Below, piece by piece: positions 17,798 to 25,034 of a stretch of 64,000 bases of DNA (its first letter is position 1; every line of letters begins with the position of its first letter). This DNA is from Virgisporangium aurantiacum. Lineage in GTDB: Bacteria > Actinomycetota > Actinomycetes > Mycobacteriales > Micromonosporaceae. The translations under genes and the position numbers were made by a program. The notes under the pieces were generated by a model. It was not told the DNA's origin. It saw nothing but the letters and a program-made list of their open reading frames with translations, and searched no databases. The stretch covers positions 60,785-124,784 of the forward strand of contig NZ_BOPG01000021.1 in NCBI RefSeq assembly GCF_016863635.1, given 5' to 3'.

Positions 17798-19159
17798 GTG
17801 ATCGTGGACCTGCGTTCGGCCACTCCCGCCGATTGCGGCGGAAAGGCCGGTGCGCTGGGGCAACTCGTGCGTGCTGGCATCCGGGTGCCGGCCGGGATCG
17901 TCGTCCCGTTCGGCGCCGATGTGCACGAGTCCGAGGTGGCGGGCTTCCTCAACGGCGCGTTGAACGGTGGCGGCGCGTTGAACGGCAACGATGCGTTCGT
18001 CAACGGCGCGTTGAACGGCGGCAGCGCGTTGAACGGCGGCGCGGTGGCTGTGGCGGTGGCCGTCCGCTCCTCGGCCAGCGACGAGGACCTGCCCGACGCC
18101 TCGGCGGCGGGCCAACACGACAGCTTCCTCGGCGTCCGGGGCGCCGCGGCCGTCGTCGAGAAGGTGCGGGCCTGTCGGGAGTCGCTGTGGTCGACGCGGG
18201 CCGTGGCGTACCGGCGGGACCGCGGCCACCGCCACGATCCGGCGATGGCGGTGCTCATCCAGCACCACGTCGACGCCGAGGTGGCGGGCGTGCTGTTCAC
18301 CGGCGACGGCGTCCGGATCGAGGCGTCCTGGGGGTTGGGCGAGAGCGTCGTGCAGGGCACGGTCACCCCCGACGCGTGGACCGTGTCGGCCGGCGGCATC
18401 GTCGCGCGCCGCGTCGGGGACAAGCGCACGCGGATCGACCGGGGACCCGACGGCACCGTCCGCACGGAGGTGGCCGACCGTGACCGGTCGCGGCCGTGTC
18501 TCACCGACGAGCAGGTGCGTCGGGTCGCGGCCGCCGGGCGGGCGGTCGAGGCCGTCCTCGGCATGCCGGTCGACGTCGAGTGGGCGTTGGGCGGCGGTGA
18601 CGTCTGGGTGCTGCAGGCGCGTCCCATCACGGTGGCCGTGCCGACCGGAGCCGGGCCGATCGGGGAGCTGGCAGCCGCGCCCACTGGAGAGCCGGCAGCC
18701 GCGCCCACTGGAGAGCCGGCAACCGCGCCCGCTGGAGAGCCGGCAACCGCGCCCACCGGGAAGCCGCCAGCCGCGCCCACCGGCGGGCCGGCAACCGCGC
18801 CCACCGGCGAGCCGGCCACCGCGCGGACGGCCGGCGGTGCGACGCTCACCGGCACGCCCGGGAGCCCGGGCATCGCGACCGGACCGGCCCGGGTGCTCCG
18901 CGGTCCGGCCGACTTCGCCCGCGTGACGGCCGGCGACATCATCGTATGCAGATCAACCGATCCCGCCTGGACGCCGTTGTTCGCGATCGCCGCGGGCTTC
19001 GTCACCGAGACCGGGGGTGTGCTGTCGCACGCCGCGATCGTGGCGCGGGAGCACGGAATCCCCGCCGTGCTCGGGGTTTCCGGCGCCATGACGACCCTGC
19101 GGCACGAACCCACCGTCACCGTCCACGGCGACACCGGCACCGTCCACTATGGACGTTAA
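17798..19159 (+). CDS. Compact PEP-synthase / rifampin-phosphotransferase-like enzyme
   Basis: Has the ATP-grasp domain of PEP synthase (AVAVRSSASDEDLPDASAAGQHDSFLGVRG; GVLFTGDGVRIEASWGLGESVVQGTVTPD; VEWALGGGDVWVLQARPI) and the swivelling phosphohistidine domain with His411 in TGGVLSHAAIVAREHGIPAV. The large C-terminal PEP domain of PEP synthase and the antibiotic-binding domain of rifampin phosphotransferase are both missing, so at 453 residues it is a two-domain dikinase-like protein of unknown acceptor. Two in-frame repeat blocks are present: Asn-Gly-Ala-Leu (17951-18037) before the VRSSA motif and seven 8-residue EPAAAPTG units (18665-18832) as domain linker. GTG 17798 has the ribosome site GAAGGACGG. 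Confidence 0.8.
   Translation: MIVDLRSATPADCGGKAGALGQLVRAGIRVPAGIVVPFGADVHESEVAGFLNGALNGGGALNGNDAFVNGALNGGSALNGGAVAVAVAVRSSASDEDLPDASAAGQHDSFLGVRGAAAVVEKVRACRESLWSTRAVAYRRDRGHRHDPAMAVLIQHHVDAEVAGVLFTGDGVRIEASWGLGESVVQGTVTPDAWTVSAGGIVARRVGDKRTRIDRGPDGTVRTEVADRDRSRPCLTDEQVRRVAAAGRAVEAVLGMPVDVEWALGGGDVWVLQARPITVAVPTGAGPIGELAAAPTGEPAAAPTGEPATAPAGEPATAPTGKPPAAPTGGPATAPTGEPATARTAGGATLTGTPGSPGIATGPARVLRGPADFARVTAGDIIVCRSTDPAWTPLFAIAAGFVTETGGVLSHAAIVAREHGIPAVLGVSGAMTTLRHEPTVTVHGDTGTVHYGR
17951..18037. repeat. In-frame 51-bp-period duplication
   Basis: A 36-bp unit (17951-17986) encoding NGALNGGGALNG recurs at 18002-18037 with two changes, separated by 15 bp. Confidence 0.85.
18665..18832. repeat. 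Seven in-frame 24-bp repeats in the domain linker
   Basis: Seven 24-bp units from 18665 encoding variants of E-P-A-A-A-P-T-G, exactly between the ATP-grasp and phosphohistidine domains; the first two differ by one base. Confidence 0.95.
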
Positions 19160-19168
19160 CCGTTAACG
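19154..19168. promoter_or_regulatory. CGTTAAC-C-GTTAACG palindrome
   Basis: Perfect 7+1+7 palindrome spanning the stop codon of the PEP-like gene; its core GTTAACCGTTAAC differs by one base from GTTAACCATTAAC in the ramB-aceA gap. Role unknown. Confidence 0.5.
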
Positions 19169-19191
19169 CTCCCATGATCCTGAGCGTCCGC

Positions 19192-19237
19192 ACCTTTGTG
19201 GGAGACAAAGGTCGGCTACGGCAGACCGTTGTCTCCC
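19192..19237. promoter_or_regulatory. Two mutually exclusive hairpins
   Basis: ACCTTTGT / ACAAAGGT (19192-19199, 19205-19212) forms one hairpin; GGGAGACAA / TTGTCTCCC (19200-19208, 19229-19237) forms another. They share bases 19205-19208, so only one can form, as in attenuators. The first arm CACCTTTGTG is repeated at 19335-19344. The 19160-19486 gap holds these, the hairpin at 19287, and a small GGCGGG-CCT-CCCGCC hairpin at 19374-19388; no convincing gene. Confidence 0.6.
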
Positions 19238-19286
19238 AGATCGGGCTCGGATCGCCCCGCCGGCTACAGGGAGTGGCCAGATGAAA

Positions 19287-19336
19287 TGATCGAGGAAGAA
19301 AGGGCCTGCGCTGGCAAGCCTCTTCTTCCTCGATCA
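19287..19336. terminator. Long hairpin with shared loop
   Basis: Perfect 14-bp stem TGATCGAGGAAGAA / TTCTTCCTCGATCA (19287-19300, 19323-19336) with a 22-nt loop beginning AGGGCCTGCGC. Together with stem bases it contains AAGGGCCTGCGC, also found in the 16560 hairpin. Confidence 0.7.
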
Positions 19337-19486
19337 CCTTTGTGAGTGACTCCCCATCGGCGACGATGCGGAAGGCGGGCCTCCCGCCAACGGGAACGAC
19401 GCGGCCGCGAACGATAATCGCTACCTTATCCGGCGGTTCGATCTCTCGCATTGTTCCGCGGTGAGGGTCGGCACGATCGTTTGTCC

Positions 19487-20299
19487 GTGAGCGAAAGCCT
19501 GATCGACGTCGTGCCGGTGTCGGATGACCCCGGGGACGCGCGGTGGCAGGCCGTGGCACCGGGCGGCTTCGTGGCCGGCGTGATCGGGCTGCGGCCGACC
19601 ACCCCGTTCGGGTCCGATCCGCTGCCGCCCACCACACCGGGCGACCTCGAGCTGAGCCTCTACGTGGAGCCGGGCTGGCGACGGCGCGGGATCGGCTCCC
19701 GGCTTCTCGCAGCGGCCCGAAACGCGGCGACCCGGAACGAGGCGCGGCTCATCGCGGACGTCGAAGCGGGCTCGCCCGCTGAAGCGTTCTGCCGGCGGCA
19801 CGGCTTCCGGCGCATCGGGTCCAGGCGCCACGACCTGCTCACCTACTGCGATGTCCACCTGGCCTGGCTGGGTGAGCTGGTCGACGCCGAGCACCCCGGA
19901 TACCGCCTGACGCACTGGGTCGGCGACCTCCCCGACGCGCGCGGCGTCGAGGAACTGCCCCGGAGCCCGAGCCGCTCCGGCAACGCCGTACTCACCGCCG
20001 CGGACGCGGACGGCGACCTGGCGGCGTACGCCGTCGCGGTCGTCGATCCGGTGTCGCACCCGCGCGCCCGCCAGTACGGGCCGGCCGTGCACCCCGACCA
20101 TCGCGGCGGGCGGCTGGGTCTGTGGGTCAACGCCGCGCTGGCGCAGCGGCTGCGCGAGGTCCATCCGCATGTCGACGAGATCGAGACGACCACCGCCGAG
20201 GACGACCTCGGCCTGCTCGACGTGCGTGAGCACCTCGGTTTCCGTCCGCTACGACGAACCCACGTCTACGAGCTCGCCATTCACGGGAGAAGGACATGA
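19487..20299 (+). CDS. Tandem GNAT N-acetyltransferase
   Basis: About 270 residues with two acetyl-CoA transferase-like halves. The first has the CoA-binding loop VEPGWRRRGIGSRLLAAA (near 60-77) and a typical RRHGFRRIG end; the second has VHPDHRGGRLGLWVNAALAQRL and DVREHLGFRPLRRTHVYEL. Such two-domain GNATs acetylate small amines, antibiotics or thiols; substrate unknown. GTG 19487 is the likely start although no good ribosome site is visible; TTG starts upstream cannot be excluded. Its stop overlaps the next small frame as ATGA. Confidence 0.85.
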   Translation: MSESLIDVVPVSDDPGDARWQAVAPGGFVAGVIGLRPTTPFGSDPLPPTTPGDLELSLYVEPGWRRRGIGSRLLAAARNAATRNEARLIADVEAGSPAEAFCRRHGFRRIGSRRHDLLTYCDVHLAWLGELVDAEHPGYRLTHWVGDLPDARGVEELPRSPSRSGNAVLTAADADGDLAAYAVAVVDPVSHPRARQYGPAVHPDHRGGRLGLWVNAALAQRLREVHPHVDEIETTTAEDDLGLLDVREHLGFRPLRRTHVYELAIHGRRT

Positions 20300-20439
20300 A
20301 CCACCGGAAACGACCGTCGACGCGGCGCCACGGAAAGCGCGGCCCGCCGACGGGAAGCGCGGCCGGGCGCGCCGACCGAAAAACGACATCGACGACCCGA
20401 AGGAGGACCGTGCGCACCGCGATCGGCGTCACGGCCTGA
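20296..20439 (+). CDS. Small Arg/Lys-rich protein, coupled to the GNAT gene
   Basis: A 47-codon frame beginning MNHRKRPSTRRHGKRGPP. The ATG overlaps the GNAT stop (ATGA) and has the ribosome site GGAGAAGG 4-11 nt upstream, unusually good for this region. It is strongly basic and contains two copies of a GGAAAGCGCGGCC-like 13-mer (20332, 20352). It overlaps the convergent TetR gene end by 11 bp. Either a real small nucleic-acid-binding protein or a chance frame. Confidence 0.35.
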   Translation: MNHRKRPSTRRHGKRGPPTGSAAGRADRKTTSTTRRRTVRTAIGVTA

Positions 20440-21004
20440 GCCCGTCGAAGACCGAGCTCAGGACCTCCTCCATGTACGCCTCGGGCAACGGTCGGCCGGT
20501 GAGCAGCCAGGCGTGGTACAGCGGCCCGTAGATGATCTCGACGACCATGTCGAGGTCGACGTCGGCGCGCAACTCACCGGTCTTCTGCGCCGTCGCCAGG
20601 CGTCCCTTGGCCTCGACGACGGCCGCCTGCAGCAGGGTGCGGACACCGTCGGCCGCGACGTCGTCGGACAGCGCCGCGATGAGCAGCCCCCGCCAGACGG
20701 CACCGGTGTCGGACGCGAACAGCCCCTGCACGGCGCTCGTCTGCGCCAGCAGGTCGACCCGCAGGTCGCCGGTGTCGGGAAAGCCGATCTGCGTCTCGCG
20801 GACCCGCGTCATGTGTTCGAGCAGCACCGCCGCCTTCGACGGCCACCAGCGGTAGATCGTCTGCTTGCCGACGCCGGCCCGGGCGGCGATGGCCTCGATG
20901 GTGGTCGCGGCGTAGCCGATCTCGACGCAGAGGTCGACCGCGGCGGACACGATCGCCTGCCGCGACTGCTCGCTGCGGCGGGTCGGGTCGGGTCTCCGGC
21001 TCAC
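20429..21004 (-). CDS. TetR-family regulator
   Basis: Repressor of about 191 residues. HTH near residues 11-56 (SRQAIVSAAVDLCVEIGYAATTIEAIAARAGVGKQTIYRWWPSKAAVLLEH), followed by a TetR_C-type ligand domain (LLQAAVVEAKGRL ... IIYGPLYHAWLLTGRPLPEAY). GTG 21004 has AGGGTGG upstream; a TAGGGT box lies 8 nt before it. Divergent from the LysR gene with two palindromes between, so it probably controls itself and that gene. Confidence 0.9.
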   Translation of the reverse strand: MSRRPDPTRRSEQSRQAIVSAAVDLCVEIGYAATTIEAIAARAGVGKQTIYRWWPSKAAVLLEHMTRVRETQIGFPDTGDLRVDLLAQTSAVQGLFASDTGAVWRGLLIAALSDDVAADGVRTLLQAAVVEAKGRLATAQKTGELRADVDLDMVVEIIYGPLYHAWLLTGRPLPEAYMEEVLSSVFDGLRP

Positions 21005-21027
21005 GACCGACCACCCTACACGAGGCG

Positions 21028-21097
21028 AGACGTATCGTCTTGACAACGCCACTCCCGCGCGTCACTCTCGAACCGCAACGCGAGACAGACCGTCTCG
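21028..21097. promoter_or_regulatory. Two TetR-type operators and a -35 box
   Basis: AGACG-TAT-CGTCT (21028-21040) and CGAGAC-AGACC-GTCTCG (21081-21086, 21092-21097) are perfect inverted repeats of related sequence. TTGACA at 21040-21045 adjoins the first, so repressor binding there would block the rightward promoter. Confidence 0.6.
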
Positions 21098-21118
21098 TCT
21101 CGGCCCGGCGCCGAGAGA

Positions 21119-21150
21119 GGCAAGGGCAAGAGGCAAGGGCAAGAGGCAAA
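21119..21150. repeat. GGCAAGGGCAAGA direct repeats
   Basis: Two identical 13-bp units (21119-21131, 21132-21144) and part of a third, in the leader of the LysR gene. Confidence 0.7.
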
Positions 21151-21169
21151 GCGGGGAGGCGGCACACAC

Positions 21170-22084
21170 ATGGAGCTGCGCGACATCGAGATCTTCCTGA
21201 CGCTCGCCGACGAGCTGCACTTCGGCCGCACCGCCGAACGGCTGCACGTGTCACAGGCGCGGGTGAGCCAGGCGATCAAGATCCAGGAACGTCGCATCGG
21301 CGGCGTGCTGTTCGAGCGCACCAGCCGCGCCGTGGCGTTGACGCCGCTGGGCCGGCAACTTCGCGACGACCTCCGCATCGGATACGACGCGATCCGCACC
21401 GGCCTGACCCGGGCGACCCAGGACGCGCACGGCCTCGCCGGAACCGTGCGCCTCGGTGTGATGGGGCTCGTCGGGCACGAGATCCGCGACGTGATCGACG
21501 AGTTCGCCGCCCGCCACCCGAACTGTGACGTCGCCCTGCACGAGATCGCGGTCAGCGAGCCCTTCACCGCCCTCCGGGCCGGCGCGCTCGATCTCGCCCT
21601 CGTGTGGCGACCGGTCCGCGAGCCCGACCTGGCCGAGGGCCCGGTCCTCCTCACGGAGGGCCGGCTGCTCGCGGTGTGGGCGGGCCACGAGTTGGCCGAT
21701 CGCGGGTCGGTGTCGATGGAGGACTTCGGCGGTCGCCTGTTCGTCGATCCCGCTCCGCCGAGCCCCGACTACTGGGTCCAGTCGATGCTGCCGCGCCTGA
21801 CCCCGGGCGGCCGGCCGGTCCCGCGCGGCCCCGTCGCCGCCACGTTCCACGAGATGCTGACGCAGGTGGCGGCCGGCCGGTGCCTCAACCCGATGGGAGA
21901 GCACTGCTCTCGGTACTACTCCCACCCCGGCGTGGTCTTCGTCCCGATCCACGATGCGCCGCCGACCGAGTGGGCCCTGGTGTGGCGCACCGCGTCGCTG
22001 AGCCGGCGCGCCCGGGCCTTCGTCGAGGTGGCCGAGTCGTTGGGCCCGCGGCGGTACGCGGCGGCGGCGCTCACGGCGCGGTGA
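21170..22084 (+). CDS. LysR-family transcriptional regulator
   Basis: 304 residues with the LysR winged helix at 1-60 (MELRDIEIFLTLADELHFGRTAERLHVSQARVSQAI, FERTSRAVALTPLG) and a periplasmic-binding-like effector domain from about 90 (GTVRLGVMGLVGHEIRDVI). It acts as a tetramer; effector unknown. The nearest divergent gene is the TetR repressor, not a LysR target, so its regulon is probably elsewhere. The ATG has GGGGAGG about 13 nt upstream. Overlaps the convergent DUF1707-LuxR gene by 14 bp. Confidence 0.93.
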   Translation: MELRDIEIFLTLADELHFGRTAERLHVSQARVSQAIKIQERRIGGVLFERTSRAVALTPLGRQLRDDLRIGYDAIRTGLTRATQDAHGLAGTVRLGVMGLVGHEIRDVIDEFAARHPNCDVALHEIAVSEPFTALRAGALDLALVWRPVREPDLAEGPVLLTEGRLLAVWAGHELADRGSVSMEDFGGRLFVDPAPPSPDYWVQSMLPRLTPGGRPVPRGPVAATFHEMLTQVAAGRCLNPMGEHCSRYYSHPGVVFVPIHDAPPTEWALVWRTASLSRRARAFVEVAESLGPRRYAAAALTAR

Positions 22085-22817
22085 AGGGTCCGGCCCGGTT
22101 CGCCAGGATCGCGGCCTGCGTGCGCGACGACAGTTCCAGTTTGCGCAGGATGTTGCTCACGTGCGTCCGCGCGGTGCGTTCGCTGATGTACAGCGCCGCG
22201 GCGATGTCGCGGTTCGCCCGCCCCTCGCCGACCAGCGCCAGGACCTCCCGCTCGCGCGAGGTCAGCCGGCCGAGCAGGGCGACGTCGGCGTCGGTCGGTG
22301 GTTGCGGCCCCGGCGCACTCCCGGCCATCGGTGGATTTGAGATGACGCGCGTCAAAGCGGGCGCCGTTGATGACGGCTCGTCGGCCGAGACGTGCCCGTG
22401 CGCGTCCACCGGTCCCGGCCGCCACCCGACGCCGGCCGCCCACACCAGGTGCAGCAGCACCGCCGTCGCCCACGCGAGGGCGAACCACAGCGGCCACCAG
22501 TAGTCGGCGCCGTAGTCGCGCGGCGGCGGGTGCGGGTTCCGCACGACGAGCCACACCAGCACCGTGGCGGTGGTGATCACGGCGAACACCAGGGCGTGCG
22601 CGCGCCACCCGCGATCCCGCCACGCGCGCCGCAGCGACCGGTCGGCGGGCAGGTCGGCGAAGACGCGGCCGAGTTCGGCCCGGGTCCTGGCCGTCCGCAC
22701 GGCGGCGGACCGGTCGCGCACCTCGTTCGCGGTCAGGCGGCCCGCCGTCTCGTGCTCGGCCAACCGCTCGACGGCGGCGGCCCGATCGGCGTCGCTGAGC
22801 CGGTGGTGACCGTTCAC
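22071..22817 (-). CDS. Membrane-anchored LuxR-type regulator (DUF1707 + 2 TM + LuxR HTH)
   Basis: 248 residues in three parts: an N-terminal DUF1707-like segment (RLSDADRAAAVERLAEHETAGRLTANE, residues 6-55), two hydrophobic helices (about 73-92 and 106-125, HALVFAVITTATVLVWLVV and WPLWFALAWATAVLLHLVW), a proline-rich linker, and a C-terminal LuxR/NarL HTH (LTSREREVLALVGEGRANRDIAAALYISERTARTHVSNIL, about 185-225). This suggests a regulator held at the membrane. No receiver or sensor domain. GTG 22817 start. Confidence 0.8.
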   Translation of the reverse strand: MNGHHRLSDADRAAAVERLAEHETAGRLTANEVRDRSAAVRTARTRAELGRVFADLPADRSLRRAWRDRGWRAHALVFAVITTATVLVWLVVRNPHPPPRDYGADYWWPLWFALAWATAVLLHLVWAAGVGWRPGPVDAHGHVSADEPSSTAPALTRVISNPPMAGSAPGPQPPTDADVALLGRLTSREREVLALVGEGRANRDIAAALYISERTARTHVSNILRKLELSSRTQAAILANRAGPFTAP

Positions 22818-22907
22818 CGTCTCATCGTCGCAGGTGGCTGCCTACGTCATTCGTCTCAGGTCACGACGCCGATGCGGCGCCCGCCGCCGGCCGGTCACGG
22901 TGCCCAC

Positions 22908-23462
22908 ATGGACCTGCGCACGGTGCCCAACCTCATCACCGCGATCCGGACGGTCGCCGCGGTGATCCTCGCGACCTACGCGATCACCCGACCGGGCGCC
23001 GTCGCGACGACCGCCGCGTTCCTGACCTACTGGGTGGGCGACGTCCTCGACGGCTTCGCCGCCCGACGGCTGAACCAGGAGACGCGGGTCGGCGCGGTGG
23101 CCGACATCGTCGCCGACCGGGCCTGCACCGCACTCTGCGCGTCGGCGCTCCTGGTCCTGCGTCCCGACGCGTGGCTGCCGCTCGCGATCTTCCTGCTGCA
23201 GTTCATGGTGATCGACTGCATGCTGAGCCTGTCGTTCCTCCGCTGGCCGGTGCTGGGCCCGAACTACTTCGGCGCGGTACACCGGGGGGTGTACCGGTGG
23301 AACTGGTCCCCACCGGCCAAGTCCGTCAACACGGCCGGTGTCGTCGGGTTGATCCTGGTCACCCCGTCGCCGATCTGGCCGGCGGCGTTCGCGGCGCTCA
23401 TCGCGGTCCTCAAAGGGTTTTCCCTGTGGACGGTCGCCCGCCTCCCCGCGGACCCGGCATGA
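22908..23462 (+). CDS. CDP-alcohol phosphatidyltransferase family membrane protein
   Basis: Integral membrane enzyme joining a CDP-linked alcohol to a second alcohol, as in phospholipid synthesis. The 184-residue protein has the complete catalytic motif D-x2-D-G-x2-A-R-x8-G-x3-D-x3-D (DVLDGFAARR ... GAVADIVAD, about residues 40-66) and several hydrophobic helices. ATG 22908 is the natural start. It overlaps the next membrane gene as ATGA, so the two are translated together. Product lipid cannot be assigned. Confidence 0.88.
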   Translation: MDLRTVPNLITAIRTVAAVILATYAITRPGAVATTAAFLTYWVGDVLDGFAARRLNQETRVGAVADIVADRACTALCASALLVLRPDAWLPLAIFLLQFMVIDCMLSLSFLRWPVLGPNYFGAVHRGVYRWNWSPPAKSVNTAGVVGLILVTPSPIWPAAFAALIAVLKGFSLWTVARLPADPA

Positions 23463-23947
23463 CGCCGGAGGCGGTGTTGTCCGCATTCGCCGTGGCCGCG
23501 TTGTCGGCGTTCGTGCCCGTGACACCGGTCGAGCCGTACCTGGTCGCCCTCGCCGCGGGCGGGCAGCCGATGGTGGCCGTGGGCATCGCGGCGGCCGCGG
23601 GCCAGACCACCGGCAAACTGGTGATCTTCCTGGCCACGAGGGCCACCCTCCGGTCCGGAACGGTACGGGGATGGGCGTCCCGGCTGGCCGCCCGGTACTC
23701 GCGGCGCTCCCCCGCCGGGCCCGGCCGCCTCCGCGCCCGGCTGCGCCGGTTGACCGCGCTGCTCGACCGCCCGACCCTGGTCGTGCCGACGGTGCTCCTC
23801 AGCGCGGTCACGGGGGTGCCGCCGCTGCTCGCGGTGTCGGTGCACGCGGCCCGCACCCGGGTACCGGCGCTGGTGTTCGCGCTGTGCTGCCTGGCCGGCC
23901 GCGCGATCCGCTTCCTCGCGGTCGCGTCGATCCCCGGCCTCCTGTGA
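23459..23947 (+). CDS. Small VTT/YqaA-like membrane protein
   Basis: 162 residues with hydrophobic segments at both ends and a central arginine-rich cytoplasmic loop (RSPAGPGRLRARLRRL). The pattern AAGQTTGKLVIFLATR is reminiscent of DedA/VTT-type small membrane proteins, which act in lipid transport, but the match is weak. ATG overlaps the stop of the phosphatidyltransferase gene (ATGA), supporting a joint role in lipid metabolism. Confidence 0.65.
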   Translation: MTPEAVLSAFAVAALSAFVPVTPVEPYLVALAAGGQPMVAVGIAAAAGQTTGKLVIFLATRATLRSGTVRGWASRLAARYSRRSPAGPGRLRARLRRLTALLDRPTLVVPTVLLSAVTGVPPLLAVSVHAARTRVPALVFALCCLAGRAIRFLAVASIPGLL

Positions 23948-24007
23948 ACCCGCTGCCCGTCCCGCTGGGTGAATTGGGCATACGTTTGCGTAGTCGCAAG
24001 GTGCACC

Positions 24008-24220
24008 ATGGGTGTCATGAACTGCCGCCCCGAACCGGGTCCGCCGGTGCCGCGGGCCGAGCTGGTCGGCGTCACCGCCAGCGGATACGCGGTGCGCGAC
24101 GGGCCGCCGGACGGCGACATCATCGTGCTGTCGCACGACGACGCGGCGGCGTTGATGGGCCTTCGCCCGGCCGATCTGTCCGATCTTGCGGATGACGAAT
24201 GGATCATTCCAAACCGTTGA
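24008..24220 (+). CDS. Small acidic hypothetical protein
   Basis: 70 residues (or 67 from the ATG at 24017), ending ALMGLRPADLSDLADDEWIIPNR. Not recognised; no membrane segment. A small hairpin TTGCG-TAGT-CGCAA (23986-23999) lies just upstream and may be an operator. Ends 4 bp from the convergent glycosyltransferase. Confidence 0.55.
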   Translation: MGVMNCRPEPGPPVPRAELVGVTASGYAVRDGPPDGDIIVLSHDDAAALMGLRPADLSDLADDEWIIPNR

Positions 24221-24224
24221 CAGG

Positions 24225-25034
24225 TCAGCGCCGGGCTCGCGCCGCCCGGGTGAACTGGTCGTCGAAGAGCCGCGGGAACGGGATCATGCGATGGCGATCG
24301 CGCCAGGGGGCGGCCTGGCGCACCGCGTTGCAGCCCGCCGCGGTGATTATCCGGGACGCGCGGGCGAACAGCGGCCACGCCGGATACACGTCCAGCCGGC
24401 GCACCCGCGGATCCTCGATGCCGGGTGGTGCCACGAGCACGAGCCGCCGGGACGACGGCGGCAGGCCCTCGGCCGCAGCGGTCTCCTCGGCGTAGGCGAT
24501 CAGCTCGGCCACCTCGGCGGCCGGTCCGGAGTGGACGATCAGCCAGGCGTCCCCGTCGAGCGCGGGCACGTCGGCGGGCCGGGGATCGACGAGGTCGAGC
24601 GGCGCCATCGCGGTCGACACCGCGGCGAGGTCGGCGTGGTGCTCGCCGGTGAGCGGCTCCACCGTCCACGTCTGGTCGTAGCGCGGGAGCGGGCGGGTGG
24701 CGACGGCGCGGTAGCGCGTCCACTGGAGCAGCCGCGCCAGGTGGGTCGTCGTCCGGATGGACGCCGGCAGCGCCGACGGCGTGAGTTCGCCGTACAGGCC
24801 GCCGGGGAAGGCGTCGACGATCAGTTCGGTCGGGGCGAGCTCGGCCAGCGCGGTGAGGTACGAGGCGCCGGGCGGCACCTTCACCGTCCTGTGTGGACCC
24901 ACGACGCGCGGGTCGCCGGCGTGCGGCGACGACGTGAGGATGACCGCGTCGCGGCCGGGGCGCATCGCGTGCAGGAACGCCCGCACGCGGGTGAGATGCC
25001 CGAGCCCACCGCCGGCGGCATAACAGGCGATCAC
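24225..25034 (-). CDS. MurG/GT28-like glycosyltransferase
   Basis: 269-residue GT-B-type enzyme. The N-terminus IACYAAGGGLGHLTRVRAFLHAM is the glycine-rich GGGxGH loop of MurG-like transferases, and the C-terminal half has ITAAGCNAVRQAAPWRDRHRMIPFPRLFDDQ, the nucleotide-sugar site with the conserved G-x-N-x(2)-E-like region. It is short for the family. GTG 25034 overlaps the stop of the preceding GT4 gene (GTGA). Last gene of a six-gene minus-strand glycan operon; donor and acceptor unknown. Confidence 0.75.
   Translation of the reverse strand: MIACYAAGGGLGHLTRVRAFLHAMRPGRDAVILTSSPHAGDPRVVGPHRTVKVPPGASYLTALAELAPTELIVDAFPGGLYGELTPSALPASIRTTTHLARLLQWTRYRAVATRPLPRYDQTWTVEPLTGEHHADLAAVSTAMAPLDLVDPRPADVPALDGDAWLIVHSGPAAEVAELIAYAEETAAAEGLPPSSRRLVLVAPPGIEDPRVRRLDVYPAWPLFARASRIITAAGCNAVRQAAPWRDRHRMIPFPRLFDDQFTRAARARR

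Noticed and set aside
19116..19454. Minus-strand frame across the hairpin region, starting MREIEPPDKVAIIVRG
   Set aside because: Looks partly protein-like but covers all the inverted repeats, has no ribosome site or family match, and its end runs antisense into the PEP-like gene.
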